64,000 bases of DNA. Origin: Rhynchopus euleeides. Taxonomy: Eukaryota; Euglenozoa; Diplonemea; Diplonemida; Diplonemidae. Positions 1 to 9,741 of the stretch are shown here, piece by piece (position 1 is the stretch's first letter; every line of letters starts with the position of its first letter). Under the pieces are notes generated by a model. That model made no database searches. It saw only the letters and a list, made by a program, of their open reading frames with translations, and was not told the origin of the DNA. A program made the translations under genes and the position numbers. Location of the stretch: contig OY723287.1 of NCBI GenBank assembly GCA_963210315.1, positions 1,426,001-1,490,000 on the forward strand. The letters run 5' to 3'.

Positions 1-484
1 GGACAAAAAGTTTGTCATGAAGGCACTCTGGTTCGAGAATCTGCAGGGCTTTCACCAACTGAGTGCGACGTTGCAGGAGGACAAAGAGGTCGTCATGAAG
101 GCACTGATTACCTATCGTCTGAGGTTTCACCAAGTGAGCGCGACGTTGCAGGAGAACAAAGAGTTCGTCATGGAGGCAATCCATTTCGGTCGTCTGGGGG
201 GCTTTCACCAACTGAGCGTGACGTTGCAGGAGGACAAAGAGGTCCTCAGGGAGGCACTTCGCGGAAGTGGAGTGCAGTAACAAGGCGATGCTTGTTTTAC
301 CGTCTGCGCGGCTTTTCATATTTTCACCATCTGAGCGCAACGTTGCAGGAGGACAAAGAGGTCGTCATGGAGGCACTTCGTGAGAGGAAAGTGAAGCTCG
401 GTGATGTGAGCGAATCACTGCGAGAGTACATAGAGTTCGTGAGGGTGGCATTTCGTGTGATCAAGTGGGGTTCGGTGCCTTGAC
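1..484 (+). pseudogene. 3' fragment of a DUF4116-repeat gene (runs off left edge)
   Basis: From base 2 the frame encodes roughly 25-residue helical units with the core LQEDKEVVMEAL, the pattern of Pfam DUF4116. The frame is open to the left edge, stops at TAA 278-280, and the units resume in another frame to about 480. The block is almost base-for-base the same as 21436-21907 (offset 21435) and shares the same stop. It differs by a few substitutions and an extra T in the run near 296, so it is a recent segmental duplicate of an already decayed 3' end. Homology ends around base 475, where the sequence changes to unrelated DNA. No function is assignable. Confidence 0.7.
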
Positions 485-589
485 AGCGTGCCGTGGCTGG
501 CGTGCTGCTCGCCTGAGATTACCCAGTCAACGCGAGTCGGGAGGGAGGGGACAGCGGGAGTAGCCCTCTCGACTAAAAACAACACTTAC

Positions 590-630
590 TAGTTACGAGC
601 GACGAAGTCACAAAGTAACGAGGGAAATTG
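590..630 (+). repeat. Dispersed TAGTTACGAGCGACGAAG repeat, copy 1
   Basis: The motif AGTTACGAGCGACGAAG followed by an AAGTAACGA-like stretch recurs at 19782-19827 and, in part, at 20019-20052. Copies 2 and 3 contain a GCGAC...GTCGC hairpin. All three lie near DUF4116 sequences, and the family is not recognised. The rest of 485-749 holds no gene I can support. Confidence 0.55.
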
Positions 631-748
631 GACGACTGGTGCTTGAGGGTTCGCACCCTGGTGTCTACTTTGAAGCGAAAAAATGTCACGAATGCCCCTC
701 TTTTTTTGCCCATCAAATCATACTGGTACCCCAGACCGGGCATCTCGT

Positions 749-749
<1 letters not shown>

Positions 750-786
<37 letters not shown>
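750..786. repeat. (CT)n microsatellite, 3' tail of LINE copy A
   Basis: A nearly pure CT tract abuts the conserved 3' terminus of the minus-strand LINE, which starts GTATGCTTATAG on the + strand. Read on the element's own strand it is a (GA)n tail. The same junction occurs at 1901/1902 and 10027/10028. Confidence 0.85.
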
Positions 787-789
<3 letters not shown>

Positions 790-1875
790 TGCTTATAGTG
801 TGAATATCCCCGAAACGAAAATACTCGCACCCCAAGGGTGTCGTCTACTTAACTACGCGGGCCCGCGGCCCGGTAGACTCCCCTTGTTTGAGAGAGGAGC
901 TGCTCTGGTGGGGTGAGGGAAGTGACACAGGAGGAGGAGAAGGCGCAGGCGCCACACGGTCTGTAGCGCCCGGTGACGCGCTACGTGAGGAGGGAGGATT
1001 AAGGTAGGCCCGGAAGCCTGTAGGCGCGTGCGGTGACCGCGCACGGGCGGAGGAAGAGGCACCAGAACGGGGCCTTTGGGGAAGGGCTGCGTCAACGGAC
1101 ACGCCGTCGGGAGGGGAGGTAGTAGGAGAAGGTGGGTCCGGATCAGCGGCGCCCACGTCAGCGTCAGCGTCAGCGGTGGGGATCACGTGGTCGACCCTAG
1201 GCCTTTGGGCAGGCAGTGCCGGGGTGGAACCGGTATGCGCCTCTAAGGCGGTGCGCTTCAGCTGCGCCACGGCGGGGATGGATGGCCTGACGCCGTCGGG
1301 TGAGAGCCTCCTACGAGGCTGCATCAGGTGGCGGTGGGGTGAGCCCGGGGAGCACACGGTATGGGCCAGCCTCTTCAGGATAACTGGAGGGGTGGCGGGC
1401 TCGGGAGTAGCGGGACACGGGGTCGCTTCAGGGGAGGGCTGAGGCGCAGGCACACGGGGTGGCGTGGTGGAGGGAAGATCCCCCACGGTAGGCGCGGTCG
1501 CCTCTGGGAAGGGCGGGGTTGGCGGCACATGGGGCGGCGGGGTGGGGGCGTCTGCCTCCACAGGCGTCGCAGGGGCGGGAGGGGCGTGGTGGCTCTTCCT
1601 GCAGCAAGCGGTGGGGCGTCTGTCATCCAGCTCAGGCAGAGAGGCGCAGACCCCGCAGGGGGGCAGGTCATGGTCGCGGCAGCCGTGGTGGCCACGCTTG
1701 CAGCACATGTTGGAGGAGCTGCAGGTGCCGCAGCGGAGCAGCCGGTGCGTGTTGCAGAACTGCACGGGCAGTCCGTCATCCTGGCGGTGGTGGGCCCGGC
1801 AGCAGTCTTCCATTCGCAGGGTTCGGTTGTGCCCCGCCGCGTCGCAGTCATGGCACTTGGGCTTGGAGTGGGCCC
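787..1875 (-). mobile_element. LINE copy A, 5'-truncated
   Basis: About 1.09 kb nearly identical to the 3' end of the full-length element at 1902-9928. It includes the 3' UTR, the end of ORF2 (open frame 845 upward, ending VVK and TAG) and the Cys/His-rich segment (CHDCDAAGHNRTLRMEDCC). Homology stops at GGGCCCT near 1875, where the (CT)n tract of copy B begins. A truncated 5' end plus a simple-repeat 3' tail is the classic outcome of target-primed reverse transcription. Few differences from copies B and C imply a recent insertion. Confidence 0.85.
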
Positions 1876-1901
1876 TCTCTCTCTCTCTCTCCCTCTCTCT
1901 C
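1876..1901. repeat. (CT)n microsatellite between LINE copies A and B
   Basis: A short CT tract with one CCC interruption separates the truncated 5' end of copy A from the 3' terminus of copy B. The two LINEs are therefore joined through the simple repeat with no other host sequence between them. Confidence 0.85.
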
Positions 1902-1959
1902 GTATGCTTATAGTGTGAATATCCCCGAAACGAAAATACTCGCACCCCAAGGGTGTCGT

Positions 1960-4900
1960 CTACTTAACTACGCGGGCCCGCGGCCCGGTAGACTCCCCTT
2001 GTTTGAGAGAGGAGCTGCTCTGGTGGGGTGAGGGAAGTGACACAGGAGGAGGAGGAGGCGCAGGCGCCACACGGTCTGTAGCGCCCGGTGACGCGCTACG
2101 TGAGGAAGGAGGATTAAGGTAGGCCCGGAAGCCTGTAGGCGCGTGCGGTGACCGCGCACGGGCGGAGGAGGAAGAGGCACCAGAACGGGGCCTTTGGGGA
2201 AGGGCTGCGTCAACGGACACGCCGTCGGGAGGGGAGGTAGTAGGAGAAGGTGGGTCCGGATCAGCGGCGCCCACGTCAACGTCAGCGTTAGCGGTGGGGA
2301 TCACGTGGTCGACCCTAGGCCTTTGGGCAGGCAGTGCCGGGGTGGAACCGGTATGCGCCTCTAAGGCGGTGCGCTTCAGCTGCGCCACGGCGGGGATGGA
2401 TGGCCTGACGCCGTCGGGTGAGAGCCTCCTACGAGGCTGCATCAGGTGGCGGTGGGGTGAGCCCGGGGAGCACACGGTATGGGCCAGCCTCTTCAGGATA
2501 ACTGGAGGGGTGGCGGGCTCGGGAGTAGCGGGACACGGGGTCGCTTCAGGGGAGGGCTGAGGCGCAGGCACACGGGGTGGCGTGGTGGAGGGAAGATCCC
2601 CCACGGTAGGCGCAGTCGCCTCTGGGAAGGGCGGGGTTGGCGGCACATGGGGCGGCGGGGTGGGGGCGTCTGCCTCCACAGGCGTCGCAGGGGCGGGAGG
2701 GGCGTGGTGGCCCTTCTTGCAGCAAGCGGTGGGGCGTCTGTCATCCAGCTCAGGCAGAGAGGCGCAGACCCCGCAGGGGGGCAGGTCATGGTCGCGGCAG
2801 CCGTGGTGGCCACGCTTGCAGCACATGTTGGAGGAGCTGCAGGTGCCGCAGCGGAGCAGCCGGTGCGTGTTGCAGAACTGCACGGGCAGTCCGTCATCCT
2901 GGCGGTGGTGGGCCCGGCAGCAGTCTTCCATTCGCAGGGTTCGGTTGTGCCCCGCCGCGTCGCAGTCATGGCACTTGGGCTTGGAGTGGGCCCTGCAGAC
3001 GTTGCGAGCCAGCACCTCCGAACGGGGGGCATAGCGCTCAGCGCCGCACGGCGCCGACCTCGGGCTGACCGTGTCGAGGGGGTCACGGGTGGGGGCTACG
3101 GGAGTAGGGTCCCACTGTTCGCTTCGCGTGTCCCGGTCGGGCACCTCGGTATACGACGGGGTAAGGTCCAGGCCCCACGACTTGCTCGAGGCCCAGTGGA
3201 TCGCGCGGGGAATCTGCTCGATCAGGATACGGGTGGTGAGCCCGTGGCAGGCAAAGCGGGGGCGTGGTTCAAGACCGCCCCAGACTTCCTTCACCCCCAC
3301 CGCGCGGAGGCAGTAGACACGCGAGACAAACGCGCCAGGCAGGGGCGCGCGGAGGTTAACTGCTTCACACTGGGAGACAAGGTATTTCAACATCTGCCCC
3401 ATCATGCGTCCACGCATGTTGAGTGGGGCGGGCTGGGTTCCTGCCGGGGCGCCAGTAGCGATCGGGCAGACGTCGAGCCCGGAGAAGACCTCGAAGTCGA
3501 TGGCGAGCTCGCAGAAGGAGACGGACCCCTCCCTCGTCCAGGTGAGACGACCGAGCCAGGCCCGCAGGGCACGCATGATGCACTCTCCGTGAGTCCAGCG
3601 GGGTGGGTTGTCCGGCAGTGAGGCCAGGTCGGACTGATGGGGCGCAGCGGGTCGCGCTAGCGCTGCGTCCCACGCGCAAACAGTTGGGGATACCCCGAGG
3701 CGCTCACGTTCCAGCACATCTCTGCGGGCGACTATCGTGCTCATTAGGTGGTGCAGGTCCTTCGCCCGCACCGTATCGGATAGGGGTTTCGGTATGATGC
3801 CCCAGTTGGCTAGGCAGGGCGGCCATGAGAGGCGCTCCTCACAGAGACCCGCGTACCGCTCCCGGGCACGGACGTCGTTGTGGGCAGGGCATTCCCAGAA
3901 GAGATGCGTGACGGTTTCGGGGGAGCCCGTATCGCAATTCCGGCAGAGGCGGTCGCTACCCGGCTCCGGCTGTGTTGCTGTGAGGGGTACGGGCACCTCA
4001 CCCGAGTCGTCGAGGACATCGAACTCGGACGGGGCTGAGCTCGACGAGTCGTCGTCATCATCGGTGTCACCGGCAGCGTCGCCGTCCGCGGGTGCTGTGG
4101 CGTGGTCGGCAGCGGTCACAGGAGGTGGAGTAGGAGCGGTCGAGCGCTCGGCCTCCGGCCCGTCAGGCGCGGAGTCCGTCGCAGCCCCAAGCTTATTGCG
4201 TCCCCAGCGGTCTGCCAGGAACACGCCCCCAACAATAATGCAGCGCATCGCAGCGGCGAGCACAGGATCCCCACATGATTGCCAGAAGTCGTTTGTCAGC
4301 ACGGTGTCAACGCCGTCCTCCACACCGCCGAAGGAGGGTCTGGAGATAGCAAGCCTTCGCCAGATGTTGTGACGCAGCGCCTCGCGTAGCACATGGTTCC
4401 GTGCCGCCACTTCGAGTGAAAGCAGTGGTTCGGAACCTCCTGGAGCAGATATGAGGGAAACATCATCGCCGCAGGTGAGGGAGGCCGGCGGCAGTCCTTT
4501 TTTGAGCGCAAGCCCGATAGGCCCGAGGGGGACGTCGATGCGTGTTTTTTGCGCATACATGGCCCGAATGCGGTTGAATCGCGGGATCAATTCTGGTAGG
4601 CGGCGGCAGGAGTCTAGAAGTAGGAGCAGCATGCGATACGGCACTATGATTCCTGGGTGAAGGAGGTGTCCCTTCGAGGCAATGGAGAGGGCCGCTGCGG
4701 TGCTGCGGGAGGGATGGCGGTCACCGTATAGGCAGTTTGAGGCTCGGGTCTCTAGGTCGCGGAGGACCCGGTGGTCAATGGGCGCATACCAGCCACCGAA
4801 GATCGCTCGGGGCATGACTGCGCCAGCAATCAGGCCGTGTCGCTGCTCAAAGGTCGCAGGCGAGCTGCCCAGGCGGCGTAAGGGGGCATGCGCTTTACTC

Positions 4901-7599
4901 GCCCGTCCGTCGTCGCCGCGGTCTATGAACGCTGGTGACACACAGACGCGCACGCCTAGTGCAGGTGAGGCGGTTTTGGTGGGGAAGGTGGCCCCATTTA
5001 CAGCGATGGTGCCGACATATCGAGGGCGTGCGCCAGAGGAGGGGTCCACGCGATGCACGCCCATGGCAATGGTCTTCTTTTCGTTTAGGCGCATTCCCGT
5101 TATTGCGCAGAACTCGCCCGTGATGTCCGCGCCACGTTGTGTCAGCGCCTCAGAGACACGCGAGATGATGATGATAGTGGCGTCATCCGCGTACGATATG
5201 CTGAGGGCCCCCCCGCTCTCTTCCTGGATCGCTTTCACCAGGACGGAGAGCAGCGCGTTGATGAGGACGACCGACAATGGGCAGCCCTGAAGAATTCCGT
5301 TCGTCACATCGAACTCCCCCCCCACTCCGAGTGGGGTCTTGAAGCGACGGCGGAGGCGCGAGTACATCGCTTCCAGCGGCCGGAGGATGCGCTCGTGCAG
5401 CCCCATTGCACGCGCCAGCTCCAGGACTAAGCGCTGGGGTACCCTGTCGAAACATTTCGAGAAGTCGAGCGCCAGGAGGTAGATCGAGGTGTCCTTGTCC
5501 AGGAGCGTTTCCTCAATCTGGGTCGTGAGGTCCATCAGCGCGTCGTCGGCGCGGTGGCCGGGGCGGAAGCCGTGTTGAGAGGGGTCAATCCAGCCCTCCT
5601 GCCATACGACAACATCCTGCAGACGGCGGCAGGCCCATATGCGGTACACCAGGCTCGTGACCGTGATGGGCCGAAGTCCGAGCGGGTCGCCAGCGTATTC
5701 GCCCTTGGGGATGAGCGTCACCAGTGCGGTTCTCAGCGCCTCGGGCCAAGAGCCGGTACGCTCGATGCTGTTGAAGAGGGCTGCAAACCCATCCATTAGC
5801 CCCACCGGCAGAAGTGCAACCTCTTCCAGTCTCCAGCCGTCGACGCCGCAGGTGCCCGACTTGGACTTCGCTAGCTTCATCTGTGCCAGCGCGATGAGGT
5901 CTGACCCCGTGATGTCGGATATAGTCATCGGAGTGTGGTGTACGTATTTCCCGAAGCGCTCCATGAACGGCGCAAATTCGGGTTCCCCAACGCGATCAGG
6001 GTACAGCCGCAGGATGCTGTCCCAGGCTCCTTGCAGGATGCTGTCCATCTCAGCGAGGTTGGCGGTGAAGGTCCCGTCCGGTCGCCGCACCGTGTCGGCA
6101 GTGCTGGGCGTCTCTCCCTTCAGCATCGCCACGACACTCTTCGCATCCTCACGGCAACGTCTCCGGAAGTCGTCGCGGAGCAGGCCTCGGCGCTGGTGCA
6201 CCACCTCAGAGAGAATCCGTCGGCACTCCGCGCGCGTCCCGTGGAGGAGGCGTTGGAGCACCGCAAGGGGCGGGGTACCGTCGCGCCGGCCGCCAGCCGG
6301 CACATCCTGGTTGGTGGGCAGCTCACATACCAGTGTTCTGCACTTCTCCCAGCAGCGTGAAACATCGTATGGCAGCAGGCCGTTGCCAAGACGCATGCGG
6401 GCGCCCACCAACTCCTCTAGGCGTCGGATGGCAGCGCGCAGTTTCAGCTCACGGCAGGACGCGGCTCCCAGCCCATCCGGTGCCCGTGATTCCCTCGCAC
6501 ACAGGCGGACCTTCCGTGGCTCGCGTACATCCCCACGGCCGATGTAGGCGCGGGAGGCACCAGCTGAAAGTCTCGCCAATTGCACGAGGTAGGTCTCGCA
6601 CGCTTCGCAGAGCAGTTTCCAGGCATTGTCAAGGTCGCCCCGCCGCAGGGCTCCCTCGAACCCCGAGAGGGATGGAGTAGGAGGGGGCGCGGTGGTATCC
6701 CCGGGGGGGGCCCGAGGAACGCGGATTTGCTTGGGGACCCTGTATTTGAGGCACGTCTGGTCGAAGACCTGAACGTCGAGAGTCATCGTCACGCAGAGGT
6801 GGTTCGGCACTCCCACGTCCCGAACATCGCACGCCGTAAGGGCCTGCGCTGCGATCGGGTTCAGCAGCGCGTAGTCGATACGTGTCCCCTCGCATGTAGT
6901 GGAGGTGAAGGTTGAAGGGGGCGTGGTGCCGGTGGCCTGTGCGGCCAGTGCCGCAGCATCGGCCCAGTAGTTGTCCAGTGCATGTGCGAGGGTGGGCGAC
7001 GCATCCCTGTCGGTGTTGAGGTCGCCCATCACCACTACCGGCACGTCGCCCAAGCATCTGCCGTAGTCTAGCAGCACCGCATGCAGGAGTCGCTCCCGTT
7101 CGGCGAAGGTTTTCCCAGACTTGCGCCGCTTCTGACCCGACGGGGCGTACACGCATAGGACGTGCAGGAAGGAGCTACCATCTCCGATTGCCACCTTTGC
7201 GTGTACAAAACGGCCATCGCTTGCAAAACGTTCCAGTGTCGTGGGGGTGGAGAGGCGCACGAGCGGGGCGGGCTTCCGCGCAAGGATGCCGACTCCGCCT
7301 TTGGTGCCTTTCACAAGGTTGCCTTTAACGCCGTCGCGGGGTGCACCCCAAGCCGTGGACCATATCCGCTCCTGGGAAAGGTGCGTCGATACCTCTTCCT
7401 GCATGTGCTTGGTCAGGGCAGTTTCTTGTAGACAGACGATGTCGGCAGGGATCAGCGTGATCTTCTCGAGGTGAGGAAGCAGCGCCGTCACATTCACGGA
7501 AGCCAGGGTGATAGCGGGGCCTGGGTTCGTCTCGATGTCCCCGTGCGTGGGGAGGCGCAGATACGCAGCATCTGCGAGTCGCTTATCCCGGGTGGGAAG
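1960..7599 (-). CDS. LINE ORF2: APE endonuclease, reverse transcriptase, zinc fingers, Pro-rich tail
   Basis: Enzyme that nicks target DNA and copies element RNA. Counting from the GTG at 7497, residues 1-240 are an exonuclease-endonuclease-phosphatase domain (NVTALLPHLEKI, IVCLQET, VVMGDLNTD, RIDYALL). Residues about 560-850 are the reverse transcriptase (LALDFSKCFDRVP, NGILQGCPLS, catalytic SYADDATI). A CX2C...HX4C finger lies near 1190 (CRNCDTGSPETVTHLFWEC). Near 1500-1575 is a Cys/His-dense module, followed by about 270 residues rich in Pro, Ser and Ala. No RNase H is recognised. There is no convincing ATG at the 5' end. The frame is open back to the ORF1 stop at 7600-7602 and passes a 2A-like motif at 7516-7542, so I start the feature just after that stop. 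Separation at the 2A motif would leave a protein beginning PAITLASVNV, a natural APE N-terminus. Confidence 0.9.
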   Translation of the reverse strand, partial: LPTRDKRLADAAYLRLPTHGDIETNPGPAITLASVNVTALLPHLEKITLIPADIVCLQETALTKHMQEEVSTHLSQERIWSTAWGAPRDGVKGNLVKGTKGGVGILARKPAPLVRLSTPTTLERFASDGRFVHAKVAIGDGSSFLHVLCVYAPSGQKRRKSGKTFAERERLLHAVLLDYGRCLGDVPVVVMGDLNTDRDASPTLAHALDNYWADAAALAAQATGTTPPSTFTSTTCEGTRIDYALLNPIAAQALTACDVRDVGVPNHLCVTMTLDVQVFDQTCLKYRVPKQIRVPRAPPGDTTAPPPTPSLSGFEGALRRGDLDNAWKLLCEACETYLVQLARLSAGASRAYIGRGDVREPRKVRLCARESRAPDGLGAASCRELKLRAAIRRLEELVGARMRLGNGLLPYDVSRCWEKCRTLVCELPTNQDVPAGGRRDGTPPLAVLQRLLHGTRAECRRILSEVVHQRRGLLRDDFRRRCREDAKSVVAMLKGETPSTADTVRRPDGTFTANLAEMDSILQGAWDSILRLYPDRVGEPEFAPFMERFGKYVHHTPMTISDITGSDLIALAQMKLAKSKSGTCGVDGWRLEEVALLPVGLMDGFAALFNSIERTGSWPEALRTALVTLIPKGEYAGDPLGLRPITVTSLVYRIWACRRLQDVVVWQEGWIDPSQHGFRPGHRADDALMDLTTQIEETLLDKDTSIYLLALDFSKCFDRVPQRLVLELARAMGLHERILRPLEAMYSRLRRRFKTPLGVGGEFDVTNGILQGCPLSVVLINALLSVLVKAIQEESGGALSISYADDATIIIISRVSEALTQRGADITGEFCAITGMRLNEKKTIAMGVHRVDPSSGARPRYVGTIAVNGATFPTKTASPALGVRVCVSPAFIDRGDDGRASKAHAPLRRLGSSPATFEQRHGLIAGAVMPRAIFGGWYAPIDHRVLRDLETRASNCLYGDRHPSRSTAAALSIASKGHLLHPGIIVPYRMLLLLLDSCRRLPELIPRFNRIRAMYAQKTRIDVPLGPIGLALKKGLPPASLTCGDDVSLISAPGGSEPLLSLEVAARNHVLREALRHNIWRRLAISRPSFGGVEDGVDTVLTNDFWQSCGDPVLAAAMRCIIVGGVFLADRWGRNKLGAATDSAPDGPEAERSTAPTPPPVTAADHATAPADGDAAGDTDDDDDSSSSAPSEFDVLDDSGEVPVPLTATQPEPGSDRLCRNCDTGSPETVTHLFWECPAHNDVRARERYAGLCEERLSWPPCLANWGIIPKPLSDTVRAKDLHHLMSTIVARRDVLERERLGVSPTVCAWDAALARPAAPHQSDLASLPDNPPRWTHGECIMRALRAWLGRLTWTREGSVSFCELAIDFEVFSGLDVCPIATGAPAGTQPAPLNMRGRMMGQMLKYLVSQCEAVNLRAPLPGAFVSRVYCLRAVGVKEVWGGLEPRPRFACHGLTTRILIEQIPRAIHWASSKSWGLDLTPSYTEVPDRDTRSEQWDPTPVAPTRDPLDTVSPRSAPCGAERYAPRSEVLARNVCRAHSKPKCHDCDAAGHNRTLRMEDCCRAHHRQDDGLPVQFCNTHRLLRCGTCSSSNMCCKRGHHGCRDHDLPPCGVCASLPELDDRRPTACCKKGHHAPPAPATPVEADAPTPPPHVPPTPPFPEATAPTVGDLPSTTPPRVPAPQPSPEATPCPATPEPATPPVILKRLAHTVCSPGSPHRHLMQPRRRLSPDGVRPSIPAVAQLKRTALEAHTGSTPALPAQRPRVDHVIPTANADVDVGAADPDPPSPTTSPPDGVSVDAALPQRPRSGASSSSARARSPHAPTGFRAYLNPPSSRSASPGATDRVAPAPPPPPVSLPSPHQSSSSLKQGESTGPRARVVK
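7516..7542 (-). other. 2A-like ribosome-skipping motif, GDIETNPGP
   Basis: The codons between ORF1 and the endonuclease domain read GDIETNPGP, an exact match to the 2A consensus D(V/I)ExNPG-P, where the ribosome skips the final Gly-Pro bond. Upstream residues (DAAYLRLPTH) are leucine-containing as in other 2A regions. Trypanosomatid L1Tc and ingi LINEs are known to carry functional 2A sequences. That this copy works is inference. Confidence 0.85.
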
Positions 7600-9741
7600 T
7601 CACTTGTGCAGGTTTGCACAGCTCGCGCATGCCACCTGATTGCATCCCTCGCAGCTTTTCAGCGTGTACTGCCTGCCCACGACCGCTTCGCACAGCTGGC
7701 AGCGGGTGTTCATTGTGGCCTTGTACCCGACGCCCCATTGGTGAATGTGGATGCTCACATTCCTCTTGCGGATCGGGGAGACGTAGTCCATCGCGTCGGA
7801 CACCGCAGAGCTGATGCGCTCCCCCCAGCCCTTCGACGAAGGCTGCCCCAGCATCTCGTCGATGTCGTCCTCCTCTTCGGCCCCGTCGCCCCCGGAGACC
7901 ACCCGACGCCGCTTGCCGTTGGCGTCCGCACGCGGGGCACCGTCCTCCCCGTCAGCTGAGAGCATGTCGGCGGAGCTCTCGTCGTCAACGTCGTCGCCCC
8001 CGCCGGCGGCAGGAGGAGGGGCCGCGGTCTCATCTGCGGCGGGTTCAGCCTGGGCCGCGGCTGGCGGTGCCTGTGGAGGCGGCGGGGGGTCCTGCGGAGG
8101 GGCCTGCGGGGAGACCTGCGGGGGGGCGATAGGTGTCGTCGGTGGGGATGACACGTAGCGCTCCGGCAGCTTCACCTTGGCCGGGGGGCCAGCCGCGGGC
8201 GCGGGCTTGAACCGCCGCACATCCTGCGGGGGGGCGTCCTCTTTCGCCCATTCCCTCACCCAGAGGGAGGGGCGGCCCGCCCTCGTTATACAACTAAAGG
8301 GGGGGGGTGTTGGCGCCGTTACGACGAGCACGCGCTGTCCGCTTTTAGCGCGCGAGTTTATCACACTCGCGTTCCAGCCATTTCCCGCCCGCCGCAAGTC
8401 GAACAGGATGTCGTCGGCGTGCTCTTGCCCACGGGCCCCGGATACCACCCATTTCATGAGGGGGTCACGAGCCGGTTCAGCTTTATCTCCGAGGTTGGCG
8501 CGCACCGCCTCAGCCTGCTGGGGTGTCGCCACGCGAACCGACAGTGTCCTCACGCCGTACACCAGACCGAGCGCAGCGGGTCCCAGCCCCTTCGCGGCGG
8601 CGCGTGCCTCCGACAGTGTTGTACCCTTGCAGAGGGGAATCGCCGCGTACGGCTCGCGGCCGCCGGCAAATTGCAGCTCCTTCCAGAAACAGCCTCCTGC
8701 CCCCGACGCCTGAAGGAGGCTGGTGACAGCCTCCCGTGGCACACGCACCATCGCGTCCACCCGGCCCTTGCGCCACTGTGGCCGCCACACCTGCTCCGGC
8801 CGCACCCGCACCTTGCCGGCGTCGCTCGCCGCCCGCCGCGCCAGCCCCTGCAGGACCGTCAGGCTGTCGGTGCCCGTCGTCAGCGCGGTCCACGTGTCCT
8901 TCGACGTGTGAGCCGCGGCCACGCAGAAGACGAGCACCCTCGTCCGCTCCTCCCCCCGTGGGACGGCGTCGACATGGGCAACGCCCGGCACGCCGTCGCT
9001 TCCCGCCGGCACCCCGCTGTTAAAGGGGATGTTCCCCGCCGTCGCCACCCACAGCGGGCGCACCATCCCACCCACCAGGGTGAGCATCTCCTCCGACGCG
9101 CCGGCGAAGCGTGTCCCGCAGATCACAGCATAGGCACGCTGCGAGTCCTCCGCTACCGCTGCCTGCGCGAGTTCAAGCAGCTCCTTCGCGCGCTTCGCCT
9201 GCTGCGCGAAGAGGAGCCCGCGCGGCGCGACCCCGATCTGCGTGGCGGCAATTGAAGCCGCCGGGGGGGCCGCGAGGGCCGGGGGAGGTGGCACGGGCGG
9301 CTTGCGCGCCATCGTCACCCACCCGGATCCTTGCTGGGGGGCCGTCGCTGCCGGCCCCTTCCGCTGTTGCTGCTGCCCTTGCTGTTGCTTCGGCTTCTGC
9401 GTCGGCTGCTGCTGCTGCTGCTGCGCCGTGGTGTGCGGATGCTTTGTCGATGATGCCTCGTTCGACTTCTTCTTCGGTTGTTGTTGCGCCTGCTGTGGCG
9501 CCTGCTGATGCTGATGCTGATGTTGATGCTGATGCTGCTGCTGCTGTGCGGGTGGCGCCGCCATCGGCGGGCTTGCAGAGGTAGTAGGTGTTTCACCACC
9601 CAACAGCGTCACGAGCAGCGCGCCCTGCTGCTCCATGAACGTCATAACGACGTCCAGTTCGTCCTCCGAGAGTTTGCGCCCGCTTGCGAGAAGCTGCTGC
9701 GTCGACGCCTGCAGCCGCTTGATCCTCGCGATCATGGCCAT
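7600..9741 (-). CDS. LINE ORF1: Gln/His/Pro-rich protein with C-terminal Cys-rich finger
   Basis: A probable RNA-binding partner of ORF2, 713 residues from the ATG at 9741 (MAMIARIKRLQAS). A further-upstream TTG would add ten residues but is less likely. The N-terminal 60 residues look helical. Residues about 60-150 are low complexity (CAG/CAC-type Gln and His runs, Lys-rich patches), and a mixed globular part follows (about 160-520). Then come a Pro/Ala-rich stretch and an acidic stretch. The C-terminus has a zinc-finger-like CX2C...CX2CX4CX2C pattern (CQLCEAVVG, CEGCNQVACASC). The frame ends at UGA 7602-7600, and the next base is C. The downstream codons continue in the same frame into ORF2, so readthrough would give an ORF1-2A-ORF2 product. 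Confidence 0.8.
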   Translation of the reverse strand: MAMIARIKRLQASTQQLLASGRKLSEDELDVVMTFMEQQGALLVTLLGGETPTTSASPPMAAPPAQQQQHQHQHQHQHQQAPQQAQQQPKKKSNEASSTKHPHTTAQQQQQQPTQKPKQQQGQQQQRKGPAATAPQQGSGWVTMARKPPVPPPPALAAPPAASIAATQIGVAPRGLLFAQQAKRAKELLELAQAAVAEDSQRAYAVICGTRFAGASEEMLTLVGGMVRPLWVATAGNIPFNSGVPAGSDGVPGVAHVDAVPRGEERTRVLVFCVAAAHTSKDTWTALTTGTDSLTVLQGLARRAASDAGKVRVRPEQVWRPQWRKGRVDAMVRVPREAVTSLLQASGAGGCFWKELQFAGGREPYAAIPLCKGTTLSEARAAAKGLGPAALGLVYGVRTLSVRVATPQQAEAVRANLGDKAEPARDPLMKWVVSGARGQEHADDILFDLRRAGNGWNASVINSRAKSGQRVLVVTAPTPPPFSCITRAGRPSLWVREWAKEDAPPQDVRRFKPAPAAGPPAKVKLPERYVSSPPTTPIAPPQVSPQAPPQDPPPPPQAPPAAAQAEPAADETAAPPPAAGGGDDVDDESSADMLSADGEDGAPRADANGKRRRVVSGGDGAEEEDDIDEMLGQPSSKGWGERISSAVSDAMDYVSPIRKRNVSIHIHQWGVGYKATMNTRCQLCEAVVGRQYTLKSCEGCNQVACASCANLHK

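Noticed and set aside
845-1945. Minus-strand frames starting with Arg-Glu runs
   Set aside because: The RERERE stretch is translation of the (GA)n microsatellite tail joined to LINE copy A; it is not a separate gene.
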